Part shown: positions 26,332-36,671 of the stretch, piece by piece
How the letters are laid out: every line of letters begins with the position of its first letter
Position numbering within the stretch: the first letter of the stretch is position 1
Assembly (NCBI RefSeq): GCF_024300645.1
Contig: NZ_CP101291.1
Coordinates: 1,984,001 to 2,048,000, forward strand
Direction of reading: 5' to 3'
DNA: 64,000 bases
Source: Alteromonas sp. LMIT006
GTDB taxonomy: Bacteria; Pseudomonadota; Gammaproteobacteria; Enterobacterales; Alteromonadaceae
The notes under the pieces: model-generated
Databases searched by the model: none
What the model saw: the letters and a program-made list of their open reading frames with translations, nothing else
What the model was told of the DNA's origin: nothing
Translations under genes and position numbers: made by a program

Positions 26332-28716
26332 TTACTCTCTTAACGTTGCCCCAAGGTCACTTTGTAAACCAGCGATGATTGCTTCAAAGCCAGCTTGAAT
26401 TTCAGCATCTTCCATAGTCTTAGACGCGTCACTAAACGTTAACGTCATTGCCATGCTTTTATACCCTTCAGCAATGCCCTCGCCTTGGTATATATCGAAC
26501 AATGTTAGGTCAACTAGTTGATTTACGCCAACTTTTTCTACGGACTTTTGTATAGTAGCAAAGCTAATGTCATTTTGCACCACGATTGCTACATCGCGTT
26601 TATTCGTTGGAAATTTAGATACTGGCTGAGCTTTAGGTAAAGCGCGTTGAGAAATCGCTGACAAAGTGATCTCAAAAACAAACGCTCGTGATTTTAGACC
26701 AAAAATTTTCTCAAATTGGGGATGCAAGGCACCAACAAAACCAACAACCTCATCACAGTAGACGATATCAGCACCTTGGCCTGGATGCAGGTGTGCTTGT
26801 TGAGTTGGCACAAAATTGAACTCAGCAGCTCGACCTGTCAATGACAACAGTCTTTCTACATCGCCTTTGACACTGAAAAAATCAATGTTTTCTGAACCTT
26901 GCCAGTTCTCATCAGTGACTTTACCAATGACTGCACCAGCAAGCATAGGCGTTTGCGCTACGCCGTTTTCTGAATTCGCATCTAGCGTAAATTTAAGCCC
27001 AGTTTCAAATAGACGCACACGCGCTTGTTGACGCTTTTGGTTATATGCTAAAGCATCTAACAAACCGGTGATTAAACTCACACGCATCACTGACATATCA
27101 GCAGAAATGGGATGAGGAAGTGTTAATGACGCCTGATCTGCGAACAAAACAGATTGTTTTTTGGGATCGACAAAGGAATAAGTAATCGCCTCATCATAGC
27201 CTTGTTGGAGTAATACAGATTTGAACGAATTCACACCCAGTTGTGATTCTTGGCGAGGTAACATTGCCAGTTGTCCAGTTGGCGCAACATTAGGAATATT
27301 ATTGTACCCATACACTCGCGCTACTTCTTCAATCAGATCTTCTTCGATCTCGATATCAAAGCGATACGCGGGTACCGTTGCCTGCCAAACATTATTCTCG
27401 AAGGATACAGCCATGCCTAGACGTTCTAAAATCTCGGTCACTTGTGCATTTTCAAACTCAATACCAACCACGCGTGTCAAGCGCTCAGCGCGTAAGCTAA
27501 CACGTTTTGCTTGTGGCACAAATTCAGCCGCTTCAGCCACAAAAACGGGACCGGCCTCACCTCCAACGATATCCAGTAAAAGCTGCGTCGCTCTAGCCAT
27601 TGCTTGGTCTTGCAAAGCAGGATCGACACCGCGTTCATAACGATGTGAAGCATCAGTATGCAAACCATATTGACGCGCTTTACCCAAAATGGCATCGGGT
27701 GCAAAGAACGCACACTCCAAAACAATGTCGGTACTTTGTGCAGTCACACCAGAATGCAAACCACCAAAGATACCTGCTAATGCAAGCGCTTTTTGTTCAT
27801 CCGCGATCACGAGTGTATCCGAGTTCACCTTGACTTCACTTTCATCAAGCAAAACCAAGGATTCATTTTCTTTGGCAAATCGAACATGGATATCACCCTG
27901 AATACTCGACGCATCAAAAGCGTGCATCGGATGACCCAGTTCAATCAGAACATAATTGGTCACATCTACCACAGGATCAATAGAGCGAATACCACTACGA
28001 CGTAATTTCTCTTGTAACCATAGCGGCGAGGCTTTTGATAAATCCACACCTGAAATGACTCGACTTAAATACTTGGGACATGCTTCTGGTGCATCCAAGT
28101 GTACCGGTTTTTGAATATCGGTAGAGGCAATAATTTCTGGTACTGTAGGTTCAGAAACGCTGAGTTGATTTAATACGCCGACTTCACGAGCCACGCCACG
28201 AATGCCCAAACAATCGGCACGATTAGGAGTTAAGTCGATTTCAATGATGTTGTCATCAAGTTGTAAATATTCACGAATATCTTTGCCAATCGGCGCATCC
28301 ACTGGTAATTCAATGATACCATCGTGATCGTCGCTGATACCGAGTTCGGAGAAACTGCACAACATCCCGTGTGATGGTTGTCCGCGCAATTTGGCTTTTT
28401 TGATTTTGAAATCACCCGGTAAAACCGCACCAACACATGCAACGGCAACTTTAAGGCCCAGGCGACAGTTCGGAGCGCCACAAACAATATCCAGTAATTC
28501 ATCTGCGCCGACGTTGATTTTGGTCACGCGCAATTTGTCAGCATCAGGATGCTGACCGCACTCAACGACTTCCCCTATTAACACACCGCTAAAGTCAGCT
28601 GCTGCTGGCTCAACGCCATCAACTTCAAGACCAGCCATAGAAATTTGTTCACATAATTCTTCTGTGTTTAATGCGGGATTCACCCATTCACGTAACCACT
28701 TTTCTGAAAATTTCAT
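26332..28716 (-). CDS. pheT: phenylalanyl-tRNA synthetase beta subunit
   Basis: Beta chain of the alpha2-beta2 phenylalanyl-tRNA synthetase, carrying tRNA recognition and editing. The 794 residues contain, in order, the tRNA-binding EMAP-like domain ([19 protein letters not shown], about 48-66), the B3/B4 editing domain ([28 protein letters not shown]), the B5 domain ([20 protein letters not shown]) and the C-terminal anticodon-binding ferredoxin-like domain ([14 protein letters not shown]). It follows pheS by 12 bp. Confidence 0.96.
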   Translation of the reverse strand: MKFSEKWLREWVNPALNTEELCEQISMAGLEVDGVEPAAADFSGVLIGEVVECGQHPDADKLRVTKINVGADELLDIVCGAPNCRLGLKVAVACVGAVLPGDFKIKKAKLRGQPSHGMLCSFSELGISDDHDGIIELPVDAPIGKDIREYLQLDDNIIEIDLTPNRADCLGIRGVAREVGVLNQLSVSEPTVPEIIASTDIQKPVHLDAPEACPKYLSRVISGVDLSKASPLWLQEKLRRSGIRSIDPVVDVTNYVLIELGHPMHAFDASSIQGDIHVRFAKENESLVLLDESEVKVNSDTLVIADEQKALALAGIFGGLHSGVTAQSTDIVLECAFFAPDAILGKARQYGLHTDASHRYERGVDPALQDQAMARATQLLLDIVGGEAGPVFVAEAAEFVPQAKRVSLRAERLTRVVGIEFENAQVTEILERLGMAVSFENNVWQATVPAYRFDIEIEEDLIEEVARVYGYNNIPNVAPTGQLAMLPRQESQLGVNSFKSVLLQQGYDEAITYSFVDPKKQSVLFADQASLTLPHPISADMSVMRVSLITGLLDALAYNQKRQQARVRLFETGLKFTLDANSENGVAQTPMLAGAVIGKVTDENWQGSENIDFFSVKGDVERLLSLTGRAAEFNFVPTQQAHLHPGQGADIVYCDEVVGFVGALHPQFEKIFGLKSRAFVFEITLSAISQRALPKAQPVSKFPTNKRDVAIVVQNDISFATIQKSVEKVGVNQLVDLTLFDIYQGEGIAEGYKSMAMTLTFSDASKTMEDAEIQAGFEAIIAGLQSDLGATLRE

Positions 28717-28728
28717 CGCATTATCTCC

Positions 28729-29802
<1,074 letters not shown>

Positions 29803-29849
29803 CTAGCACACTGTAAAATCAAGGAAAATTAGAATAACAAAGCAAAAAA

Positions 29850-29876
29850 AAACGCCGAAGATCCGCTTCGACGTTT
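29850..29876 (-). terminator. intrinsic terminator after rplT
   Basis: An 11-bp stem with one mismatch (arms 29850-29860 and 29866-29876, 5-nt loop) lies 30 bp after the rplT stop. Read on the minus strand it is followed by an unbroken run of T residues. It separates rplT from pheS and could act as a full terminator or as an attenuator for pheST. Confidence 0.8.
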
Positions 29877-29905
29877 TTCCAAAAACTTAAGCTTAGTTGT
29901 TTATC

Positions 29906-30262
29906 TTATGCTAACGCACCTTTAGCCGCATTGACTAAGGCAGTGAAAGCGTTCTTATCGTGTACTGCGATGTCAGCAAGGATCTTACGATCGATTTCGA
30001 CAGACGCTTTTTTCAGACCGTTGATGAAACGGCTGTACGATAAACCATTTTGACGCGACGCAGCGTTGATACGTGCAATCCATAATTGACGGAATTGACG
30101 CTTGCGCTGACGACGGTCACGATAAGCATATTGACCAGCTTTTGTGACAGCTTGGACCGCTACGCGGTAAACACGTGAACGTGCACCGTAATAACCTTTG
30201 GCCTGCTTTAATACTTTTTTATGACGAGCGCGTGCAATAGTACCGCGTTTTACTCTAGCCAT
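29906..30262 (-). CDS. rplT: 50S ribosomal protein L20
   Basis: The 118-residue assembly protein L20 of the large subunit. It has the very basic N-terminal extension [15 protein letters not shown] that threads into 23S rRNA and the globular C-terminal part with [11 protein letters not shown]. In E. coli L20 also represses rpmI-rplT translation by binding the mRNA leader. It lies 14 bp after rpmI and is followed by a clear intrinsic terminator. Confidence 0.97.
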   Translation of the reverse strand: MARVKRGTIARARHKKVLKQAKGYYGARSRVYRVAVQAVTKAGQYAYRDRRQRKRQFRQLWIARINAASRQNGLSYSRFINGLKKASVEIDRKILADIAVHDKNAFTALVNAAKGALA

Positions 30263-30276
30263 GATTCAGTCTCCTC

Positions 30277-30474
30277 TTAAACGTACGGTAACATACGTTG
30301 GATAAGTGCTGTATCCGCAGTATGAACTAATTTTTTGCCACGTAAGTGGCGTTTACGCTTAGAGCTCTTTTTGGTCAAAATGTGACGCAAGTGAGACTGT
30401 TTACTTTTGAAACGACCAGACGCTGTCTTGCGAAAACGCTTGGCTGCTCCACTGTTGGATTTCATTTTAGGCAT
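30277..30474 (-). CDS. rpmI: 50S ribosomal protein L35
   Basis: The 65-residue ribosomal protein L35 with the usual [14 protein letters not shown] opening and [12 protein letters not shown] basic core. The 106 bp separating it from infC carry a GGAG ribosome binding site and short complementary AACTG/CAGTT arms. In E. coli this leader holds the L20-binding translational operator, but I cannot fold the pseudoknot with confidence here. Confidence 0.97.
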   Translation of the reverse strand: MPKMKSNSGAAKRFRKTASGRFKSKQSHLRHILTKKSSKRKRHLRGKKLVHTADTALIQRMLPYV

Positions 30475-30580
30475 TGCTAAAACTCCGCATTGTTAAATAC
30501 CAGTCCGTTGCAGATGAACTGAGGTTAATGTTTGCAGTTCGGTGTTAATACTGTGCAGGTACTAAACTTGTAAACCGAGA

Positions 30581-31120
30581 CTACTTCTTAAGTGGGGCGA
30601 GCACCATGATCATTTGGCGACCTTCCACTCTGTTTGGGAATGCCTCACAGGTTGAAATGTCCGCTAAATCTTCTTTTACGCGATTTAGCTGATCCAAACC
30701 GATCTCTTGGTGCGCCATTTCACGACCGCGGAAGCGGATTGTGACCTTAGCTTTATCACCACCTTCTAGAAAGCGACGCAGGTTGCGCAGTTTGACCTGG
30801 TAATCGCCTTCATCAGTGCCAGGGCGAAATTTAATCTCCTTGACCTGAATTTGCTTTTGCTTTTTCTTTTGCTCTTTTAGAGCCTTACTCTTTTCGAAGA
30901 GAAACTTGCCATAATCCATGATCTTACAAACAGGAGGCTGTGCGTTGGGACTGATCTCAACTAAATCCAACCTATTCTCGTCAGCAATTGCTTGTGCTTC
31001 ACTGAGCGTCACAATACCAACCTGCTCACCATCCTTGCCGACTAAACGTACTTCTTTAGCCGAAATTTCATCATTGATCCGAGCTTTATCGCTCTGGCCT
31101 TGTTTGTTAGCGCCTTTAAT
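30581..31120 (-). CDS. infC: translation initiation factor IF-3, AUU start codon
   Basis: IF-3 prevents premature subunit joining and checks the initiator tRNA-AUG pairing. The 179 residues comprise an N-domain ([18 protein letters not shown]), a linker around [13 protein letters not shown] and a C-domain ending [11 protein letters not shown]. The start is an ATT at 31120-31118: it is preceded after 7 nt by GGAGGA (31133-31128) and begins with the conserved IKGANKQG region, whereas the first ATG in frame would remove 36 conserved residues. AUU starts on infC are the known basis of IF-3 autorepression in E. coli. It follows thrS by 19 bp. Confidence 0.95.
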   Translation of the reverse strand: MKGANKQGQSDKARINDEISAKEVRLVGKDGEQVGIVTLSEAQAIADENRLDLVEISPNAQPPVCKIMDYGKFLFEKSKALKEQKKKQKQIQVKEIKFRPGTDEGDYQVKLRNLRRFLEGGDKAKVTIRFRGREMAHQEIGLDQLNRVKEDLADISTCEAFPNRVEGRQMIMVLAPLKK

Positions 31121-31139
31121 CTGCTAATCCTCCGAAAAA

Positions 31140-33056
31140 TTAATCTATTTTTTTATCTGCAATATCTTGCAATATTTGACTGATAAAATCACTTGTTGCC
31201 ATCTTACCATGGTCGACACCGCGACGAGTTCGAACAGCAACTGCTTGGTCGGCCATTTCTTGGTCACCAACGACAAGCATATAAGGTACACGCTTTAATG
31301 TGTGCTCGCGGATTTTAAAGCCTATCTTCTCATTTCTCAAGTCTGAAGTGGCTCTAATTCCATTATTTTGTAATGTTTTTACGACTTTCTGTACATATTC
31401 GGACTGTTTATCCGTAATATTCATCACCACAACCTGTTGTGGCGCCAACCATGTTGGGAAAAAACCAGCATATTCTTCAGTAAGAATTCCGATAAAACGT
31501 TCTAATGAGCCCAGAATGGCTCGGTGAATCATCACCGGTACTTTACGCTCACCATCTTCGGCAACGTAAGTTGAACCCAATCGTCCAGGCATAGAAAAAT
31601 CAAGTTGTACCGTGCCGCATTGCCACGCACGATCGAGACAATCATAGAGAGTAAATTCGATTTTAGGACCGTAGAAAGCCCCCTCACCTGGTTGGTAAGC
31701 AAACTCAATGTCGTTAGCATGCAGTGCATCAGCGAGTGCTTTTTCGGATTTATCCCAAATATCATCGCTGCCCACGCGTTTTTCTGGACGAGTCGATAAC
31801 TTGACAACAATCTTCTCAAAGCCAAACGTCGCATACGTATCATAAACCATACGGATACATTGAGAGACTTCCTCTAAGATCTGCTCTTCGGTACAAAAGA
31901 TATGTGCATCATCTTGAGTAAAACCACGCACACGCATCAATCCATGTAATGCACCAGATGGTTCATTGCGGTGACAACAACCAAATTCAGCCATACGCAA
32001 TGGCAAATCCCGATAAGATTTAAGGCCTTGATTAAAAATTTGCACATGTCCTGGACAATTCATTGGTTTTACTGCGTATTCACGTTTTTCAGATTCCGTG
32101 GTAAACATGTTTTCAGCGTACTTATCCCAATGTCCAGACTTTTCCCACAAAACGCGGTCCATCATTAATGGGCCTTTTACTTCTTGATAATCAAATTCGC
32201 GTAGTTTTTTGCGGACAAATGCTTCGAGTTCAGTATAAATAGACCAACCGTCATTATGCCAAAATACCATTCCTGGCGCTTCTTCCTGCCAGTGGAATAA
32301 ATCTAGAGATTTACCAATTTTGCGATGGTCGCGTTTTTCAGCTTCCTCGAGTCGATTGAGGTAAGCTTTTAATTGTTTTTTATCAGCCCAAGCTGTGCCA
32401 TAAATGCGCTGTAACATCTTATTATCAGAATTACCACGCCAATAGGCCCCTGCAACTTTCATGATTTTGAAATGTTGGCAAAAGCGCATATTTGGTACGT
32501 GCGGGCCACGACACATATCCGTATATTCTTGATGATGGTATAACGCTGGTGTTTCGTCTTGGCCGATATTTTCGTCAAGGATTTCTATTTTGTAACTCTC
32601 ACCACGAGAGGCAAATGTGTTGCGCGCTTCTTCCCACGATACGACTTTTTTAATCACATCATAAGACGTTTTGGCTAGCTCGAGCATACGTTTTTCAAGC
32701 TTGTTTAAGTCATCCTGTGAAAGGGAATGATCTAGATCTATATCGTAATAAAAGCCATTGTCAATGACCGGACCAATCGCCATTTTTACGTTGGGAAATA
32801 ATTGCTTAATCGCGTGCCCCAATAAGTGAGCGCATGAATGACGAATAATTTCAAGCCCGGCATCATCACGTGCGGTTATGATCTGAAGCTGGGCATCGTG
32901 GGTAATAAGATCGCAGGCATCCACTTGTTTGCCGTCCACAACTCCGGCAATGGTTGCTTTGGCTAAACCGGGGCCGATGTCGTTTGCTACGTCTAAAACT
33001 GAGACGGCATTGTCAAAAGCACGTTGAGAACCGTCGGGTAAGGTAATTATTGGCAT
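31140..33056 (-). CDS. thrS: threonyl-tRNA synthetase
   Basis: Charges tRNA-Thr and edits mischarged serine. The 638 residues contain an N-terminal TGS domain beginning [11 protein letters not shown], the editing domain with [10 protein letters not shown] and its metal-type histidines, a class II catalytic core with the zinc ligands (MNCPGH and later HIF/HR motifs) and the C-terminal anticodon-binding domain. I place the start at the ATG at 33056, with AAGGA 6 bp upstream; longer frames run through the leader. The mRNA leader contains a tRNA-Thr-anticodon-like hairpin. It heads the infC-rpmI-rplT-pheST-ihfA cluster. Confidence 0.96.
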   Translation of the reverse strand: MPIITLPDGSQRAFDNAVSVLDVANDIGPGLAKATIAGVVDGKQVDACDLITHDAQLQIITARDDAGLEIIRHSCAHLLGHAIKQLFPNVKMAIGPVIDNGFYYDIDLDHSLSQDDLNKLEKRMLELAKTSYDVIKKVVSWEEARNTFASRGESYKIEILDENIGQDETPALYHHQEYTDMCRGPHVPNMRFCQHFKIMKVAGAYWRGNSDNKMLQRIYGTAWADKKQLKAYLNRLEEAEKRDHRKIGKSLDLFHWQEEAPGMVFWHNDGWSIYTELEAFVRKKLREFDYQEVKGPLMMDRVLWEKSGHWDKYAENMFTTESEKREYAVKPMNCPGHVQIFNQGLKSYRDLPLRMAEFGCCHRNEPSGALHGLMRVRGFTQDDAHIFCTEEQILEEVSQCIRMVYDTYATFGFEKIVVKLSTRPEKRVGSDDIWDKSEKALADALHANDIEFAYQPGEGAFYGPKIEFTLYDCLDRAWQCGTVQLDFSMPGRLGSTYVAEDGERKVPVMIHRAILGSLERFIGILTEEYAGFFPTWLAPQQVVVMNITDKQSEYVQKVVKTLQNNGIRATSDLRNEKIGFKIREHTLKRVPYMLVVGDQEMADQAVAVRTRRGVDHGKMATSDFISQILQDIADKKID

Positions 33057-33074
33057 GAAAGATCCTTTACAGTG

Positions 33075-33095
33075 GTGACACCTACGTAGTGCCAC
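33075..33095 (-). promoter_or_regulatory. thrS leader hairpin resembling the tRNA-Thr anticodon arm
   Basis: On the minus strand, 7-nt arms GTGGCAC (33095-33089) and GTGTCAC (33081-33075) can pair with one G-U wobble and close a 7-nt loop TACGTAG. The loop has CGT at its third to fifth positions, exactly where the 34-36 anticodon of a 7-nt tRNA loop lies; CGU is a threonine anticodon. The triplet is about 30 nt upstream of the ATG, just before the ribosome binding site. In E. coli the thrS operator uses a similar anticodon-like hairpin to bind ThrRS and block initiation, so autorepression is the likely role. Confidence 0.65.
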
Positions 33096-33117
33096 ATGTA
33101 TCATTATAAAAACAACT

Positions 33118-33147
33118 ATTATAAAGCGGATAAGAGCGAGCATGCAA
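33118..33147 (-). promoter_or_regulatory. candidate sigma-70 promoter for thrS
   Basis: On the minus strand TTGCAT (33142-33147) and TATAAT (33118-33123) are 18 bp apart, about 62 bp before the thrS ATG. The -35 box overlaps the start codon of the divergent START gene. A second TATAAT-like box lies a few bases downstream. Confidence 0.55.
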
Positions 33148-33768
33148 TCAATCTTTGGCACACGTGATACGAAACAGATATTTTGGACAGTTATCATTCT
33201 CTTTTGTGTTGTTGCTCATGCAAACGCTGACGAATGGCAAACGACGGTTGATACACAAGAAATTCTGGTAACGGTTAAAAGGTCTGATAACCTGATCAAA
33301 ATTAATGCAAAGGTCTATGTTCAAGCATCGCCTGATGCATTTTTGGCGCTTCTCGACTCAGCTAACCTCGATTGTTCTTGGCTTGCAACTTGCGAAGCCG
33401 TCACTATTTATCCAAGCCAATCTCCTTCTGTACGCATTGTCCATACGCTATTAAATAGCCCCTGGCCATTACTAGACCGTGAGATGTTTACTCGCTCTAC
33501 ACATCAATTCAGTGCAAATCGCGATCATTTATCAATTTTGGTTGAAGATATATCAGAGAACTTTCCTATCCATCCAAATCGAGTGATGTTGCGCAACGTG
33601 AGCGCGCAATGGTCAATGGCACATTCACACGATGATTGGTATGAATTGAATTATCTTGCCAGCGCCCACCCAGGTGGCGTTATTCCAGATTGGCTGGCTG
33701 AAAAAGCGATGCAAGGCGCAACAGAGCAAACTTTATTAGCCATAAAGGAACGGTTACATGCACAATAA
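33142..33768 (+). CDS. exported START-domain protein
   Basis: A 208-residue protein with a signal peptide (hydrophobic core about 12-25, probable cleavage after AHANA at residue 29) followed by a START/StAR-like lipid-binding fold. Typical elements are [17 protein letters not shown], the conserved central [12 protein letters not shown] and the C-terminal helix beginning [12 protein letters not shown]. Such bacterial proteins are thought to bind a lipid or hydrophobic ligand in the periplasm; the ligand is unknown. It is divergent from thrS and overlaps the following lipoprotein gene by 11 bp, so the two are probably made together. Confidence 0.8.
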   Translation: MQSIFGTRDTKQIFWTVIILFCVVAHANADEWQTTVDTQEILVTVKRSDNLIKINAKVYVQASPDAFLALLDSANLDCSWLATCEAVTIYPSQSPSVRIVHTLLNSPWPLLDREMFTRSTHQFSANRDHLSILVEDISENFPIHPNRVMLRNVSAQWSMAHSHDDWYELNYLASAHPGGVIPDWLAEKAMQGATEQTLLAIKERLHAQ

Positions 33769-34774
33769 CCTTAAACTTTTCCTATTTTGTCTTAGCTTAG
33801 TCGGTTGTTCTGGGCAAACAACACTGGAAAAAAAAATGGAGAGTTACGCTGAGCGCATCGCCAGAGTGACAGAATCAGAGACTCACTTACCCTCGCCTAA
33901 TTTGGCATTGGGTTTTCCAAACGCATCGAAACGAAAAATTAACATCCCTTCCACTTCGTTAAATTTGCGAGAATTCTATGCTATCAAAGGCTGCCCACTC
34001 GCCACGTTAGTTGCTCAGCGAAATACAACTTTAGGCAAGGTGGAAGCGCCAGAGCTACGCTACGCTTACGAGAGACAGCTTTTGCAAACGCTAGCGCAAT
34101 GTAGTGAATTGATAAAAGCTGACAATATTGATTTAAACAATGAATTAAAACGCTTACAGACAATTAAAACAACCAATTTACCGCTCACTTTTGCCGATAT
34201 GCTGCAAAATAGTCGCGCTATAATTGCTGGGTTAAGCTTTGCTTCAGACTTTATTGGCACTGAGCAAACCACGACCGAAATCACACAAAGCATTGCTGCA
34301 ATTCACTACCTAGCGAATATTTCGAATATGGATAACGCTAAAGTGGTCGATATTTCTGAGATGAATACGCATTTGCAAATACTTGAGCAAGGTCAAGTTT
34401 GGGCTCGAATATGGCGTTCACAACAGTATCTTATCCAAGTTCTTCCCAGTATTACCAAGGTATTAGACAGTTATAGTAAGAACGTCAATTGTCGAGTTGC
34501 ACAAATCAATTTGGATATATTACGCAATGTGATGCTGATGTTTTTTATCGATTATATACAGCCGCTGGCAAGTACCATTTTTCGAGCTCATGAGCAATCA
34601 AGCTCAGCATGGCAAAAACTGTTAGATGAGCCCGCTCTGCATCCCGATATGAAAGCGTTTATCTTAGCTCACACGCAAACGCACCACGCTGAGTTTAAAA
34701 AAACCATCACAGCACATGTCACAACGTGGCAAGAATTGTTTTCTCTATGCTCAATGTCGCCGACTGGAAGATGA
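33758..34774 (+). CDS. DUF3080 family lipoprotein
   Basis: A 338-residue predicted lipoprotein: LFLFCLSLVGCSGQ is a good lipobox, with the modified Cys at 17. The mature part is almost entirely helical, beginning with MESYAERIARVTE, which matches the DUF3080 opening, and has the conserved GCPLATLVAQRNTTLGK segment. Function is unknown. The 11-bp overlap with the START gene suggests a shared envelope role, which is inference only. Confidence 0.75.
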   Translation: MHNNLKLFLFCLSLVGCSGQTTLEKKMESYAERIARVTESETHLPSPNLALGFPNASKRKINIPSTSLNLREFYAIKGCPLATLVAQRNTTLGKVEAPELRYAYERQLLQTLAQCSELIKADNIDLNNELKRLQTIKTTNLPLTFADMLQNSRAIIAGLSFASDFIGTEQTTTEITQSIAAIHYLANISNMDNAKVVDISEMNTHLQILEQGQVWARIWRSQQYLIQVLPSITKVLDSYSKNVNCRVAQINLDILRNVMLMFFIDYIQPLASTIFRAHEQSSSAWQKLLDEPALHPDMKAFILAHTQTHHAEFKKTITAHVTTWQELFSLCSMSPTGR

Positions 34775-34924
34775 TGAGAGCCTCTTGCACATTGACCAGA
34801 AGAAAGTTTGTGTTGAGATCTTGAACAACCGAAAACAACCTTTTGGGTGGATAAAACTCCTCTTATAGGTCCCACCAACGACATAGAAATTTTAATTTTT
34901 TGTGCTTTAGTATCTGTTACAATT

Positions 34925-34941
34925 GTGTGAAATACTCACAC
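34925..34941 (+). promoter_or_regulatory. inverted repeat upstream of the histidine kinase gene (TGTGA-N5-TCACA)
   Basis: GTGTGA (34925-34930) and TCACAC (34936-34941) form perfect 6-bp arms around 5 bp, 15 bp before the kinase ATG and just after a TACAAT box (34918-34923). The half-sites look like CRP (TGTGA/TCACA), but the spacer is 5 rather than 6. It may be an operator for the partner regulator. Confidence 0.4.
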
Positions 34942-34956
34942 TAAACGAACAATGCA

Positions 34957-35988
34957 ATGAAGACCACTGCTCGATTACATTTATTTATTATATTAATCTT
35001 CAGTTTAGTATTTATTGTATCAACCGTCAGTTTTTGGCAGTTATCTAACCACGATGTAACGTTAGAAACTCAAAATGCACTTAATAATGCCCAGTTACTC
35101 ATAGAGCGAGAAACGCCGCCAGAGGCCTTATATGAGTTTTTGACTCGAAGTCGACACGTACAAATTTCAAATCAATTTCAGGATGAAGCGCCCCACTTTA
35201 TATATCAGGGAAAGCATTATTATATTTTGCCAGATGGCTCCTCTGAGCTCGATGAAATCGCATTCACCATTGGTCTATTTTTCGCTTTATTTGCCTTGGC
35301 GTTATTTTTAACTCTTTACAGCGTCAAACGCGTTCTCAACGAAAAAGAACAAACCATTCATCGCATCCAACAGCAATTAGTTCACATCCAAGAGCAAGAA
35401 CGCCGTCACTTTGCCATGGAATTACACGATAATGTTAGTCAAATCATCAGTGGGATCCATGTCAATGCTTATATGCTGCAAGCGACGCTAGGAACGAATC
35501 AAGATGTGTTAAACATAGCAACCAAAATCTCGACTATGTGTGAGGCACTAAAAGAAGATACAAGGAATTTAATCAACTCCCTACATCCAGTTATGCTAAG
35601 TCGTCTTGGATTTGAAAAGGGATTGGCGCAATTTATAGCAGCAGCCAACGAAAATTCCGATGTAGCTATTCTACTGAAAAACCAACTCGACACTTGGTTT
35701 GACGATGAAGACCGTGATATTCAAATATTTAGAATTTGCCAAGAAGCCATTCAGAATGCTTTGCGTCATGCCCAAGCATCTGAGATAGTGTGTAGCCTAT
35801 CAGCCAACAATGATGTGGTGCTGATTGAGATAAAAGATAATGGGCTTGGCTTTATCCCTAATAAGGTAAAATCAGGGGTCGGTTTTCACTCAATACAAGA
35901 ACGAGCCAGAATTGCCGGATGTGAGCTGAATATAATCAGTCAGCCTAACCTAGGTACGCGTATCAGGATAAGTTTCAAAAAGGATTGA
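34957..35988 (+). CDS. UhpB/NarX-type sensor histidine kinase
   Basis: A 343-residue inner-membrane kinase. Two membrane helices (about 8-28 and 102-123) flank a short periplasmic domain of about 73 residues with no recognised sensor fold. A coiled linker leads to a HisKA_3 dimerisation domain, QERRHFAMELHDNVSQ, with the phosphoacceptor His at 157. The HATPase domain has QEAIQNALRHA (N box) and DNGLGF (G box). It is followed after 6 bp by its response regulator. The signal is unknown; the small periplasmic loop may sense a ligand or a partner protein. Confidence 0.88.
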   Translation: MKTTARLHLFIILIFSLVFIVSTVSFWQLSNHDVTLETQNALNNAQLLIERETPPEALYEFLTRSRHVQISNQFQDEAPHFIYQGKHYYILPDGSSELDEIAFTIGLFFALFALALFLTLYSVKRVLNEKEQTIHRIQQQLVHIQEQERRHFAMELHDNVSQIISGIHVNAYMLQATLGTNQDVLNIATKISTMCEALKEDTRNLINSLHPVMLSRLGFEKGLAQFIAAANENSDVAILLKNQLDTWFDDEDRDIQIFRICQEAIQNALRHAQASEIVCSLSANNDVVLIEIKDNGLGFIPNKVKSGVGFHSIQERARIAGCELNIISQPNLGTRIRISFKKD

Positions 35989-35994
35989 TCAAAT

Positions 35995-36645
35995 ATGAGC
36001 AATACAGACTCCCTCTTACATATTTTACTTGTTGATGATCACGCTGTGGTTCGTCAAGGCTATAGTGCATTGGTACAAATGCTCTATCCTGATGCGGTGG
36101 TGCAAGAATCAGCATCCGGTGAGGACGCTTTAGCAATAGCCTCATCTCGGGCATTTTCTCTAGCTGTTTTAGATATTAATTTAGGTGGAATGTCGGGGAT
36201 CTCACTTGCAACAAAGTTATTACAGTCACAACCTGATATCAAAATTTTGTTTTTTAGTATGTACGATGAACCGAGTTTGATTCAACAGGCTATGCAAACG
36301 GGTGCGTTAGGCTATATCAGCAAGCGCAGTGAACCAAAGATGATGCAAGCCGCTATCACGACGGTTCTAAATGGCAAAACTTATCTAACGCCAGAAATTG
36401 CCAGCAAATTAGCCTGCGCAGAACTCTCTGAACAACCCAACCTAGGTAAACTGCTAACCGAAAGAGAATTTGATATATTTTTGGCAATTGCCCATGGCCA
36501 AAACAAACAGAACGTGGCTCAAGCATTGGGGATCAATGAAAAAACCGTCGCCAATAGTCTTACGCAAATCAAACAAAAGCTGGCCATCAAAGATCTCGCT
36601 GAATTGGTCCACATAGCCCTATCACAAGGATATTTACAACGCTAA
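35995..36645 (+). CDS. NarL/LuxR-family response regulator
   Basis: The 216-residue partner of the upstream kinase. The receiver domain begins ILLVDDHAVVRQG and places the phosphorylated Asp at 60 (AVLDINLGGMSG), with the conserved switch Ser/Thr in FFSMYDE and the Lys in YISKRSEP. The C-terminal LuxR helix-turn-helix (about 150-210) contains LTEREFDIFLAIAHGQ and GINEKTVANSLTQIKQKL. The targets are not visible; the upstream inverted repeat is a candidate for autoregulation and the converging beta-propeller gene another possible target. Confidence 0.9.
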   Translation: MSNTDSLLHILLVDDHAVVRQGYSALVQMLYPDAVVQESASGEDALAIASSRAFSLAVLDINLGGMSGISLATKLLQSQPDIKILFFSMYDEPSLIQQAMQTGALGYISKRSEPKMMQAAITTVLNGKTYLTPEIASKLACAELSEQPNLGKLLTEREFDIFLAIAHGQNKQNVAQALGINEKTVANSLTQIKQKLAIKDLAELVHIALSQGYLQR

Positions 36646-36671
36646 AAATCCGTATTCGATAACGTTAATTT

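Noticed and set aside
33057-33197. thrS read as starting near 33197, which would add 47 residues
   Set aside because: The extension is hydrophobic, unlike the TGS domain, and would consume the promoter and leader hairpin. The ATG at 33056 has a ribosome binding site and matches the family.
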